Made by a program: the position numbers and the translations under genes
The notes under the pieces: model-generated
Database searches by the model: none
Seen by the model: the letters and a program-made list of their open reading frames with translations, nothing else
Told to the model about the DNA's origin: nothing
In this document: positions 1 to 9,534 of the stretch, one piece after another
Layout: each line of letters begins with the position of its first letter
Numbering within the stretch: the first letter of the stretch is position 1
NCBI RefSeq assembly: GCF_030864355.1
Contig: NC_083395.1
Location: 2,604,001-2,668,000 of the forward strand
DNA length: 64,000 nucleotides
Reading direction: 5' to 3'
Source of the DNA: Cutaneotrichosporon cavernicola
Taxonomy: Eukaryota; Basidiomycota; Tremellomycetes; Trichosporonales; Trichosporonaceae

Positions 1-380
1 CAACTGTCCATGGCTCAGACTGCCGACACGTAGACAAAGGCACTCCTATGTTGTCTGATCGGCCGCGTTCGAGCTTGGACACGTCTGGGACCTATTCCTG
101 GCTACCCAACGCCAACGCCAATGCCATCCACGCTCTTTCGCCCACGCCATATCCTCATCGATACTACACTACTACAATGACCGACGAGTGTCAGAGAGTC
201 CAGAGACGAGAAAGCTGTCTGTAAAAATAAACCGTATAGTGGGTGCGTGCATGCGTTTGGAGCGGCCGACCAATGTCACGCTGGGCCAGCGCGCGGATTA
301 AGCCAGCCCCCGAGGAGGAGGCTGGCAAGTGGAATTAGAGAGGGCTGGGATGTGGATGGATGGATGGATGGGGGCAACAA
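1..380. other. Intergenic, no gene seen
   Basis: No convincing coding frame. The stretch lies beyond the 3' end of the GPI-type surface protein gene on the minus strand. The long frames that overlap from about 247 onward are antisense to that gene. Confidence 0.6.
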
Positions 381-1879
381 CTACATCGCCGACATGGCGG
401 CCGCCAAGCCGAGGAGCGCACCGGCGCCAATGCCAAGGGCGCTCGGTGTCATCATCTTTGCCGCAGCCACTATGGCGCCGTTGGAGGCTGCCGAGCCGCC
501 GGCGCCGTTCGCCTCGCCATTGGGGTTGGGGTTAAAGGACGGTACGGCAAATGGCGTCGTCGCTGTGCTGCCCGGTTCCTCACCGGCCGCCTTAATGGAG
601 AAACCAAACGACTGGCCAAGCTTGGCTGGAGGGTTAGCGCTCGTTTCTGGAGATCTCCCACGACCGACCACGGCGTAGCAGAGGGCCGACGGTCAAGGAG
701 GCATAAAGATGCTGTGCTACCAAGGCTTTCAGACACAGGTCGGAGCTGGACGCGGGTCAAGACAGGGCAAGGCACGTCATGTTGGTTGCGACCCAGCCAT
801 CCTGCCCATCCATCCAGCCAGCGTTCTATCCGCCAGCTCCCCCAGTCCTGGTCGCCGACCATGTATGTGGACTCACTGGTCGTACCAGCCTCGACGAGCC
901 AGACTACATAGCCTGAGCCGACGGGGATGTCGTTGATTGTGACCTTGACGTTCTGGACACCACCGGGAACTGGAGTCAGTACTGGGTGGCAACTAACAGG
1001 CGATAAGAAATGTTGCCGGAGGGGGCTGTGCTGTTTTTAATCTGCAGCGAACCGGCAGCAGTTCCAGGATGACAAGTTGTCGGCGATGGATGTGACGCAA
1101 TCTTGTACACACGCAACAATGTCACTCACTATCCTTGTACACGACCTTCTGGGCAAACTGAGCGTTGGCAGTGTTGACGAGAATGATGTCGGCTGGGTCG
1201 GGGACGGGACTCCAAGCCGCAACATTTGCGATACCATTGACCCCTGTGCAAATGTCAGCGAGTGGTCATGAGTGTGAGTCGAAGAGATGACAGTTGGGTC
1301 CGAGCGAGCGAGCAGTCTCCGGTGTTGTAGATCGGCTGGTTGAGGGACAAGACAGTGATCAGGTCATCCAGTAACCCAAAGCCCAGTAATCCTGGATTCC
1401 AATGATTGGCATCCAATGGTGATGCGCAGTGTAACACACATAGCGAACGGACGCTTCAATTTGATATGATGCCGGATAACGAGCATCCGGCGACGCTTGT
1501 GCACTCGTCCCAGTAAGAAGCACTCACAGTATCCGTCTCTTCTACGGTCAGGCATGTAAAAGTAGGTTGTGTTCCAGTTCGGGTCGCCCGGACGGCCAGC
1601 AGTGCCGTTGGTGCCCGCCGTTCCGTTTGTTGTAACGCCACCAGATGGGACGACTCCGGAATCTGCAGGAGTAGTGCCGGTGGGCGTGGGGCCTGGCGAG
1701 GGTGACATGCCCATGCCTGAGCCGTCTGTCGTGACGCTAGTCCCAGTGTCCCCACCCGTGTCGCCGTCGGTTGTACCAGTGTCGGTATCGGTGCCGTCGG
1801 TGGCTGCTGGATCCTGGGCAGCGACACCGAGTGCGAGGAGGAGGAGTGCGAGGGCGCAAGTGCGGCGGAGGCCGAACAT
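381..1879 (-). CDS. Secreted Ser/Thr-rich, GPI-type cell-surface protein
   Basis: The ATG at 1879 opens with a classical signal peptide (MFGLRRTCALALLLLALGVA) followed by a low-complexity Asp/Thr/Gly/Ser region. Later exons carry a small beta-type domain containing VNGIANVAAWSPVPDP, the exon 2-like piece ending VVYKD, and VQNVKVTINDIPVGSGYVVW. The last exon (about 381-628) is Asn/Ala/Gly-rich and ends in a hydrophobic tail, GIGAGALLGLAAAMSAM, typical of a GPI-attachment signal. The layout resembles Kre9/Knh1-like Ser-Thr-rich GPI-anchored proteins of basidiomycetes; that family call is tentative. Clear donors and acceptors bound several exons, but the second exon region (1245-1527) was not fully resolved and may use a GC donor. 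It probably acts at the cell wall. An alternative is an unrelated fungal adhesin-like protein. Confidence 0.65.
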
Positions 1880-3331
1880 GGTGGAGAGTGATGAAGGGAA
1901 GGGAATTACCTGGTCGAGCGTTTGAATCGACCGATTGTGATGTGGGGGTTGGACAGACAAGTGGGATTTGACAACGGGAGACGACTGCAAGTGAGGATGG
2001 ATAAGAATAGAGAGAAAGGCAGGAGACAATGAGATTGAGATGGAAAGGAGGGAAGCCAAGAGAGAGAGAGAGAGAGTCAAGGCACTTGATGAGGGAAGGG
2101 GCGAGCCAAACGGAGTCCGATATACGGCTTCCTTGGCACCGCAGTCTGTCCCACTTGTAAAGGACCTAAGACTAGGATATTGACCAACGTTTGTTATGCA
2201 GAGGTCAATTCACCCTCATGTCTCGGTCTTGTATACCGTTGGTTCTCTTCATGGTCACTGTATCACTACATACTACGAATGCTGTATGGTGGCCCTGTAA
2301 TGACCCCAAACTAGACTCGACCAAGTGTTAGGGGTTGCACGTCCCAAACTGTGCATGATGTATTCATCCAGGTATACAGGGCTTTCATATCCGGGCAATG
2401 ACCAGCAGATGACCAGCACCCCACGATGGATGATCAGGGAGCAGGGAGAGAGGGAGGGGAAAGGTGGAGCTGGGTCGTATTCGATAGGGATGGAATATAA
2501 CCCCCGATAGGACTGACTCTTGATCAATTAACAACTATCACATCCCATGCAACATTTCAAACAGGGTGAAAAGGCTATTCTCAATCATCACCATTCTACA
2601 AGACCGATACCAAAGCATGCGGTCCAAGCTCACATCTGAGATCAATGTAAGACTTTATGATTCTCATCTTCACTTGTTGTACTCGGATCAACAGATTCAT
2701 CAAAATTCACAGAAGGCGATGAGGTTTCCAAGAGAGGGGAAACTGGTTCTTCCAGGGACCCGAGCTTCAATCGTAATCGACGTAGCGTTTGGATGGGGGT
2801 TGGAGTGAGATGACGTTTGTGCGTTTGTGAGTTTGTTGTTTTGGTTGCTTACATAAAGCTGAGAGTTGAGAGCTTCGAGCTTCGGCTTGAGCAACCTGGT
2901 TGGGCCGACGGCCGGTGGGGGGAGGAAGGAGTGCCAAGGAACAGTTGAGGAACCAGGAACTGGTCCCTTGACCTTGGCCAAGACTTTTGGCCTGATTTGT
3001 TTCTCCCTCCTCCAGGATCCCTTTGCTCCCGGCTTTCTCGCCGAAACGGATCTGATCCTTCAGCCTGGCTTCAACGATGGCAGCGTTTAACGTTGAGCCG
3101 CAACCGCCGAATGCAAGACCGATCTGTCCCACGCGATCCGACGCGTACCCAAACATCGACGCGGGTAGCGGGAAGACGTAGTCCCTGTTGGCCAATAGAG
3201 GCATGCAAGGTCGTGTGATGCAATGCAAGACCCTCAGGAACAGTGAGAGATACAGCGTAGAAACAAGCTGGTTCTCAAGAGAGCGTTATTTTTGGGAGAA
3301 TTAACCAACCAGAGAACATCACAACAAAAAA
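1880..3331. other. Intergenic; one uncertain minus-strand frame
   Basis: About 1.4 kb without a gene I can support. An (AG)9 run lies at 2059-2076, upstream of the surface-protein gene. A minus-strand open frame from 3228 down to about 2860 reads plausibly in its first 60 codons (for example VGQIGLAFGGCGSTLNAAIV), but has no clear introns, domain or promoter. It may be a first exon or a relic. Confidence 0.4.
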
Positions 3332-3430
3332 GGGCGTGTAGCTCAGTTGGTAGAGCGTGTCATTAGCATGAGATCATTACATATGTCTCTAATCTTGACA
3401 AGGTCTTTGGTTCGATTCCTAACCCGTCCA
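3332..3430 (+). tRNA. tRNA-Ala (AGC) with intron
   Basis: The acceptor strand GGGCGTG at 3332 pairs with CCCGTCC at 3423-3429, followed by discriminator A. The D stem is GCTC/GAGC and the anticodon stem is TGTCA/TGACA. The loop reads T-T-A-G-C-A, giving anticodon AGC at 3365-3367. A 26-nt intron lies at 3369-3394, just after position 37, and contains CTAA, which can pair with TTAG of the anticodon loop as in eukaryotic pre-tRNAs. The T arm is TTTGG/CCTAA with one T-T mismatch. A T5 run at 3434-3438 suits RNA polymerase III termination. The GGGCGTGT start and GTCCA end are those of fungal tRNA-Ala. Confidence 0.9.
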
Positions 3431-3625
3431 TTATTTTTACTTTTGCCTCAGCTGCTGAGACTTGTTACGGCTTCTCGGCATTCACCACCGGGTCGGTGTT
3501 CCCCGGCACTGCCGGTGACCCACGGGGTTCTCCACACCCCCCCTTGTGCTACATGCTATATATCTCATGCCTTGCCACATAATCCCATCACCTTCCTCAC
3601 TCATCCCACCCGTTGCAAAAGAGAC

Positions 3626-5646
3626 ATGACCTCAGACGGCGTCTTCCGCATCGCCGCGTTCAGCGGATACGCTGGCGACCGCGCCGATGCGCTCAAAAAC
3701 CAAGCCGCCAACTCGGGCTGCGACGTCCTCTTCGGCGACTACCTTGCCGAGATGGTGAGTGACACAGACCTGACCGTGAGAACAGGTCGGGTTCTCTCTC
3801 GTCTACGCCACCTGGACTGCCTGGCTGACAGCAGAACCTCGCAACCCGTGCGCTGGAGATGCGCAAATTCCCCGACCTAGGCTACGAGCGTCCGTTCCTC
3901 CACCACCTCAAGCTAGCCGCCCCAATCATCGCCAAGAAGCGCCCCAAGATCATCACGAACGCCGGCGCGCTCAACCCCCGAGGACTGGCTGAGGAGGTAT
4001 TTGCGCTCCTGGATAAGGAAGGGATTGACGACCTCCAAGTCGCCTATGTCGAGGGCGACGACCTCATGCCCAGCCTCGATGAGCTGTCATCGTTAGGGGA
4101 ATCTTTCCCACACTTGGAGGATGCACGTCCACTCAGCAGCTGGCGCCTTAAGCCCGCATCAGCCAATGCGTATGTCGGCGCCCGCGGTATCGTGGCCGCA
4201 CTCAAGGCCGGCGCGGATATCGTCATCTCGGGGAGATGTACCGACGCGTCACCCGTTATTGCCGGCGCGGCATGGTTCCATAACTGGGGATGGGACCAGT
4301 ATGACCAGCTCGCTGGGGCGTTACTTGCGGGACACTGCATTGAGTGTGGCGCTTATATTACGGGCGGCAACTCGAGTGGATTCCGTGCCATCAAGGATCA
4401 GTACTTCAACTTCTCGATGGGCATTGCGGAGATCAACAAGGACGGCACATTTGTCGTAACAAAGCGTAAGTGCTGCAACGGGGACTCCATCTTGCCTTCC
4501 CCTCCGCCTTTCCCCATCACTTCCTCCCTCCCCCTCCCTGTCACTCCATCCCGTCCCCCCCACTGGCTTTGCGCTCGCTCGCTAACCCCAGAACCCGGAA
4601 TGAACGGCGTCGTGACCGACGTCACAGTCCGTTCGCAAATCCTCTACGAGATCCAAGGCAACGTCTACCTTAACCCCGACGTGCAGGCCCTCATCGACGA
4701 CATCCGCGTATCTGACCTCGGCCGTGACAGAGTCCGGGTGGACGGTGTACGCGGCGTGGCGCCTCCTGAAACGACCAAGGTCGGGATCTGCGGCGTAGCA
4801 GGCTATCAAGCCGAGTGCTGGGTCGCGGCCACCGGCCTGGACATCCAGGAGAAGTTCGACGTCCTCCGTCGGCAGATACACGAGAACCTAGGCGACAAGA
4901 TGAAGGAATTCGACGTGTTCGACATGACACAATACGGCGTGCCGATGGAGAATGCGCGTACGGAAGCGCAAGGGACAGCCATGCTCCGCGTCATGGCTCA
5001 GGCTAAGGATATCGAGGCGTTCGGACCTGCTCGCCACCTTCTTCCGCTCGTTAATCCGGATGGGCTGGGACACTTCCCTGGTTTCCAGTGGCAGATGGAC
5101 AGCCGGACCTGCGTGCCTGTTCCATTCATGGAATACTGGCCTGCCCGGGTTCACGTCAAACATCTCCCTCTCACAGTCCGGTTCGTGGGGAGTATCAAGA
5201 AGATTCCCGTTCCGCCCGTCTCGCCCGAGGAGACGAAACCGGTCGTCAAGCAGAGCGACTACGACTCTCCCTCCTTCAATGCGGCCAAGTGGGGCCCGAC
5301 AACTCGGGGTCCATTGGGGTGGGTCGTGCATGCCCGTTCTGGCGATAAGGGCGGGAATGCAAACGTCGGCTTCTTCGTCCGCCACAAGGACGAGTTCGAG
5401 TGGCTTCGCACCCTTCTGAGCCGCGAGAAGATGGTGGATCTGCTCGCGGACGAGTATAAGGGTCACCGGATTGAGCGCGTCGAGTTCCCTGGCATGCTGG
5501 CTGTGCACTTTGTCATCCATGATTATTTGGGGCGCGGAGTCAGCTCGACTGTGCGCATGGACAGCCTGGCTAAGAGCGTGGCCGAGTTCCTGCGGGCGCG
5601 GCATGTCGATGTGCTAAACAAGTTCTTGGTCAAGAGCAAGATCTAG
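3626..5646 (+). CDS. AtuA-like (acyclic terpene utilisation) family protein
   Basis: Spliced from three exons, 3626-3754, 3835-4465 and 4592-5646, giving 604 residues. The second intron is 126 nt and stop-free, so it can be missed by simple ORF calling. The N-terminal two thirds match the AtuA/DUF1446 family: FSGYAGDRADA near the start, ITNAGALNPRGLAEEV, YVGARGIVAALKAGADIVIS, GRCTDASPV and GGNSSGF. The C-terminal 120 residues carry the small AtuA-associated domain (ARSGDKGGNANVGFFVR). In Pseudomonas, AtuA is needed for growth on acyclic terpenes such as citronellol; the reaction of fungal members is not established. No targeting signal is evident. It stands alone on the plus strand. The other catabolic genes of the window (CoA ligase, hydratases, monooxygenases) are in keeping with a role in branched-acid breakdown, but this is inference. 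Confidence 0.9.
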
Positions 5647-5941
5647 GGGGATGTAGGGTTGTATCGGTTGCCAATGCAAGTAGAAGATCAGAAGGAGAAG
5701 TCTCACCGCCATTCCAGTCGTTAAGTCGCGGACAATCCGGCGATGAGTCCCCGTCTACTGAACACTCGGTGACCAGTACGACATGACCCTCCACCTTGTG
5801 TGCGTCGCTCTCGCCCTAATGCGCACGATCAACCACGCCGCAATCAAACCCGCCTAACATGTCCCCATAGTGGAAGACTCCCACTACCAGGATGCTCCCA
5901 CACCCCCTCCCACAACCCCCACACCCCCTCCCATCGCCACG

Positions 5942-6061
5942 ACGTGCACGACACACACCAACGCCATCTGCGCGTCCAGCCGCGACGGTACGTTCCCCCA
6001 AGCTGATATAGGCTCCCACACATTCATCATGCCCTTCTGGCCGCACCGCACGTGTACTTGA
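5942..6061 (+). pseudogene. Cys-rich microprotein of the MCxT group, start codon lost
   Basis: A reading frame beginning ACG-TGC-ACG-ACA would encode CTTHTNAICASSRDG, with ACG exactly where sister genes at 6595, 7804, 8042 and 8870 have ATG-TGC. A GTACGT donor interrupts the Gly codon (phase 1) at 5987/5988, and an AG|GC acceptor at 6011 resumes it, continuing SHTFIMPFWPHRTCT and a stop. Phase and AG|GC junction match the other family members. The intron would be only 24 nt, shorter than any other in the window. The C-rich leader resembles that of the gene at 8870. It is either a pseudogene, an ACG-initiated peptide, or has an upstream exon I could not place. Confidence 0.35.
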
Positions 6062-6177
6062 TTCAGATAGCAACTGAATTGCCCCACCGTTACTTCGGCG
6101 GGGGGGGTTTACATGTGAGGATATTCCTAAGGCGTAGTTAGTAGTTAGGGAAGAGTCATGAATTGGTGGACGTGATG

Positions 6178-6320
6178 GGGTGAAACTGTGTTCCTCAAGC
6201 CCAAGAGTGCTGGGATGAAACTGTGTTCCTCAAGCCCAAGAGTGCTGAGATGAAGCTGTGTTCCTCAAGCCCAAGAGTGCTGAGATGAAGCTGTGTTCCT
6301 CAAGACCAAAAGTACTGGGA
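6178..6320. repeat. Four tandem copies of a 35-bp unit
   Basis: Copies begin near 6181, 6216, 6251 and 6286, each reading TGAAACTGTGTTCCTCAAGC or a close variant and then a CCCAAGAGTGCTG-type end. Divergence is low in the first three copies and higher in the last. The array lies between two microprotein loci. Confidence 0.9.
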
Positions 6321-6594
6321 TGTTCTGCTTTTCGCTGGTATGCACTGAGGGCGATACTGATGCTCGCCACCTGCAAGGGATGGTACCTCGTGATGGGACA
6401 TTAGAAGCGCCAGATCATCTGAGGGCGAGAGGTTCTGGGGGTAAGGGTACATGGAGCCTTCTTGTTGTGGTAACGGGCACGTGACGGACCCAACAACTGA
6501 ACTCGCCTGGTGCGAAGTAGAGTACAGTAGGTGTATAAGCTGAGGATCACCAGCCGAACCATATCGACACCACTGACAAGAACCACCAAGCAAG

Positions 6595-6856
6595 ATGTGC
6601 ACCACCGTAGGCCCCCCCGCAGTCCCAGTAAGTCTTTATACCACTACAAGGCCACTACCTCCACCTCTACCCCGTCATGCTACGTCTAATGCGACATGTC
6701 AACTTGTGCGAGACGTGGTGCGCGCCTGCGTTTACCACGCCAACAGTTTCTCTGGACCTAGCTCCGAGCGTGTACGATCCCGTACCGGCACGAGACTCGG
6801 CCGGCACTATGCTGGTAGGAAATTCCGTCTGGGAAACAATGGAATTTATAGTTTAG
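6595..6856 (+). CDS. Possible Cys-rich microprotein, MCxT group
   Basis: ATG at 6595 in the context CAAGCAAGATG begins MCTTVGPPAVP and is followed at once by a GTAAGT donor at 6628. Downstream, a frame containing CETWCAPAF continues to a stop at 6856 and could be joined with phase-0 acceptors near 6650 or 6712; the acceptor is not resolved. The Met-Cys-x-Thr start is shared with 7804, 8042 and 8870. No signal peptide or known domain is seen. The second exon may be wrong. Confidence 0.35.
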
Positions 6857-7411
6857 TTTATTTACGTCTCCTAAGAAGGCTTTTCATGTATTTCATCCTA
6901 ATATTATGTATTTTATCTCGATAGCCTCCCCGTCACTCTAAACGGCACGAAACATGGTTGATTCCCAAGACACACATTGCACTGTCGCCAACAATTCGCC
7001 GACACAGTGCGTGTAACCCCCGCGGTAGGGATCGAATATGTGTCACGTAGCGGAGAAACGGAGGATGGAGAGGATTATCGCGTCTATCCGCAGCTGCAAA
7101 GCTCAATACTTGGGCAGCTTGAAGCGCGAACGCGAGCGTTTATCGCCAGCGCCATACTTGGCAGTTCGTAGTGCCAATGGTGTGGTGAGATTGGGGATGA
7201 TTCGATTGTGGCGACGCACCTGCGCTCACGATTGGAATCTTGTCATTTTTCCACCCCCTTGACTGGAGATCCAACCCATATAATCCATACTTGGGCTCGT
7301 ATCGTTCAAAGCATCAGTTTCAATTCAATCCACTTTCACCACTAAAACTCCGCGCCTTCGTCTGACTTTCCTCACCTGCGACCAGCTCGTACAAAACCTC
7401 CCCGAAATACA

Positions 7412-7804
7412 TCACTCCTCCATCTCCGGCACACCAGGCGAACTACATGTATACTCGCGCATCGAGTTCCAGAAAATAGGCGGAAGCACGCGCCGGTTAA
7501 GTGCCTCCCACATGGCGTGCCACCGGGCCTCACACTCCGCCTGGCACAGATGCACCTCCTTGTGACAGTACGCACACACCCACTTGTTCGGCACGACGTC
7601 GCCGACCTCGACGGGATATTTCTCCGGCAGCCAAACCCGGAAGAAGCGGTGGAAGCCTGGTGTCAGCCAAAGTGGTGGAAGCCTGGGTCAGCCAAAGTGG
7701 TGGAAGCCTGGGTCAGCCAAAGTGGTGGAAACCTCGGGTCTAACCCAGGGCGACGTACCAAACGGGCTGAACGGGCAAGGCTGGTCCCAGTTGGTGGCAC
7801 ACAT
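7412..7804 (-). CDS. Small Cys-rich CxxC protein, MCxT group
   Basis: Exon 1 (7759-7804) encodes MCATNWDQPCPFSPFG, with the intron in the Gly codon (phase 1, donor GTACGT). Exon 2 (7412-7656) resumes with AG|GC and encodes the rest, including NKWVCAYCHKEVHLCQAEC, for 96 residues in all. The spacing C-x2-C-x6-C-x3-C suggests a metal-binding fold. The intron is 102 nt because its 3' end is a 25/26-bp minisatellite carrying three CTGAC...CAG|GC acceptors; only the last keeps the frame open, while the two upstream ones lead to an early stop. No ATG exists in exon 2 itself. Function unknown; family shared with 8870, 13025 and the 22.8-25.7 kb array. Confidence 0.6.
7645..7735. repeat. 25/26-bp minisatellite containing splice acceptors
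   Basis: Three copies of a unit reading, on the plus strand, GTGGAAGCCTGGGTCAGCCA and on into AAGTG, plus a partial fourth. On the minus strand each unit holds a CTGAC branch-like sequence and a CAG|GCTTCC acceptor for the gene at 7412-7804. Confidence 0.85.
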
Positions 7805-8041
7805 TATTCTTGGTGGATTTGAGGGGGGGCTTGGGCCTTTAGCATGCCGCAGATGATGACAAGGAGTGCGAGAGTCCAAATGTCCAAATGTTGCAGCGTT
7901 CAAATGAAACACATTCCCCCCTTCGCAACCCATCTGAACGAGAATCCTCTGATTGCCCTGGCGTTATAACTTGCCCCGTCTGCCCCCTCGCCATCACTCC
8001 CGACACCGAGCACGTAACACACACCGCACCCACTCCACACA

Positions 8042-8329
8042 ATGTGCGGCACGACTATTCCCGACACCAACGACGAGCACGCCATGGAGTGGTAGCCCAG
8101 AGATGGCAATGGTACTGCGCCAACTGCATGAGTCCACTACGTCTGCCGCCACATTTGTGAGGCCATGTTTGCTGTCCCGGCCGCTTAGGCACAGGCCATG
8201 TTTACTGCTCAGGTCGCTCAGTCCCAGGCCATGTTTACTGCTAAGGTCGCTCAGGCTGCCCGGGGGCCCCAGAGCACTCTTGAGGAAGAGGGCAGGGGGA
8301 GTGGGGAGAGCGAGGGCGGCGATGTGTAG
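8042..8329 (+). pseudogene. Degenerate MCxT-type Cys-rich gene with in-frame 33-bp repeats
   Basis: ATG at 8042 starts MCGTTIPDTNDEHAMEW and then meets a stop. In the same frame, after a second stop, comes VHYVCRHICEAMFAVPAA, whose YVCRHIC resembles the aromatic-x-C motif of sister genes. After a third stop the frame carries 11-residue repeats of the type AMFTAQVAQSQ and an acidic, Gly-rich tail ending at 8329. A donor-like GTAGCC follows the first exon, but joining it to the only near acceptor (8131-8132) shifts the frame. An alternative frame across the same DNA holds WYCANC. I read this as a decayed copy or an unresolved multi-exon gene. Confidence 0.3.
8161..8259. repeat. Three tandem 33-bp units (11 codons)
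   Basis: Copies begin with GGCCATGTTT at 8161, 8194 and 8227. The period of exactly 33 bp keeps any reading frame open across copies. Confidence 0.85.
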
Positions 8330-8536
8330 AGGCGTAGGCCACGTAGTGAATGCAAGTGGCCAATGAATCAACATGAGTCTATGGCAGAGAAGAAGGCTGG
8401 ATGGCCATTGATGGCACAGTTGTATTGCCCCATAGCTCGCAACTCGTCACTCGCCATGCACCACGACAGTCACGTCCGGCCCCGAACTGGCCCGCATGCC
8501 AAGTACATTTCCCGCGTGTTCGGCGACCCTCGTCTT

Positions 8537-8788
8537 CTAGCCGGCCGAGACGGTGGCTCTGCATCCTAAACATAGATCAAGGGCTTCTTGTATCTCCTTG
8601 AGCACCTCGGTCCTCCCCGCATCATAGTAATCTGGATCATGTAGCAGAATGCAAGTGCGAGGCCGAATGATGTGGTCCTTAGGGCAGAGGAACGGCGCAT
8701 CGTCCCTCGCCTCGAATCGCGATACAATTAGGCATCTGATTGTGATAATGCGAAGGAAGCAGGAACAGCTAGTTACATCAACACCCCG
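8537..8788 (-). pseudogene. Coding-like open frame without start codon, CxxC near C-terminus
   Basis: A minus-strand frame is open for 84 codons to a TAG at 8537 but has no ATG. It reads like protein: APFLCPKDHIIRPRTC, then LLHDPDYYDAGRTEVLKEIQ and finally LCLGCRATVSAG. The terminal C-x2-C echoes the microprotein family. Upstream it would run into the pyrimidine-rich leader of the gene at 8870, so an undiscovered first exon is unlikely. A truncated or decayed relative is the simplest reading. Confidence 0.3.
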
Positions 8789-8869
8789 CTATATTTCAAT
8801 CCCCCAAACCCCTCCTACCCACCTACCCTCCTACCCAACTACCCACTTACCCACCTACCCACAAGAAAC

Positions 8870-9049
8870 ATGTGCAACACGACCTACACCTGCCGTTGCT
8901 GCGCGTACTGGATCGGCAGCGGTGCGGAACGCTACATGGCCGCGTGGGGCAAGCACATCTTCACCTGGCGCCCGGAACACAACGTGTGGGTGTGTGGCCG
9001 CTGTGGGCGGTGGATCGGCAAGCAGTGCCAGGTGACGTGTGCTGAGTAG
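8870..9049 (+). CDS. Cys-rich microprotein, MCxT group (59 residues)
   Basis: A single uninterrupted frame from ATG at 8870, preceded by a CCTACCCACC-type pyrimidine-rich leader, gives 59 residues. It begins MCNTTYTCRCCAYW and ends VWVCGRCGRWIGKQC followed by QVTCAE. The eight Cys occur as C-x5-C-x-C-C, then C-x2-C-x7-C-x3-C, close to the spacing in the 7412-7804 protein (C-x2-C-x6-C-x3-C). There is no signal peptide or membrane segment. The stop codon is embedded in the first unit of the repeat at 9036. Unlike most relatives, no intron is seen. Possibly zinc binding; role unknown. Confidence 0.55.
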   Translation: MCNTTYTCRCCAYWIGSGAERYMAAWGKHIFTWRPEHNVWVCGRCGRWIGKQCQVTCAE

Positions 9050-9146
9050 AGGGAAGAGACGTGGGGATGCAGTGTGCCGAGTAGAAGGAAGAGACGTGGG
9101 GATGCCGTGTGCTGCTGAGTAGAAGGAAGAGACGTGGGGATGCATA
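9036..9146. repeat. Three tandem 35-38-bp units overlapping a 3' end
   Basis: The unit GTGTGCTGAGTAGAGGGAAG, continuing AGACGTGGGGATGC, is present three times with few changes. The first copy contains the last codons and the stop of the gene at 8870. Beyond it, 9147-9534 holds no supported gene. Confidence 0.85.
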
Positions 9147-9534
9147 ATGTGTCGTCAGAAACGGACGTGTAGATGCCAAAACTGTTCTCCACCAGGGAGT
9201 TGAACCCTGCTCTTTCGCGGTCATGCTGCTTGCTCGACGTTCGAGACGAAGAGAAGGCTCCAGCAGCTCTCGACTGAGAGGCGAATATACTGACCGATAT
9301 ACTAGTGAAGAGGCTTGAGAGGTGCATAGAGACGTGCGGCAGACTCTCGCACCCTTCCATCGATGACTGTCAACATTGGGCCAAGCGGACCTGACCGTCG
9401 CACACGACTCCAACCCATCCCGAATACCAACCTACGGCCGTGGGAACACCTAGACCATTGATCACATCACACACTCGAGAGCACAAACTTCTGAAATCCT
9501 TTACTACTGCACAACCTTCTGAAATCCTTTCCTA

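Noticed and set aside
9178..9265. tRNA-like minus-strand segment with a perfect T arm (CAGGG/CCCTG) and CTCG/CGAG D-like stem
   Set aside because: No anticodon stem can be formed, the D loop is too short and the acceptor stem has a mismatch. At most a tRNA relic.
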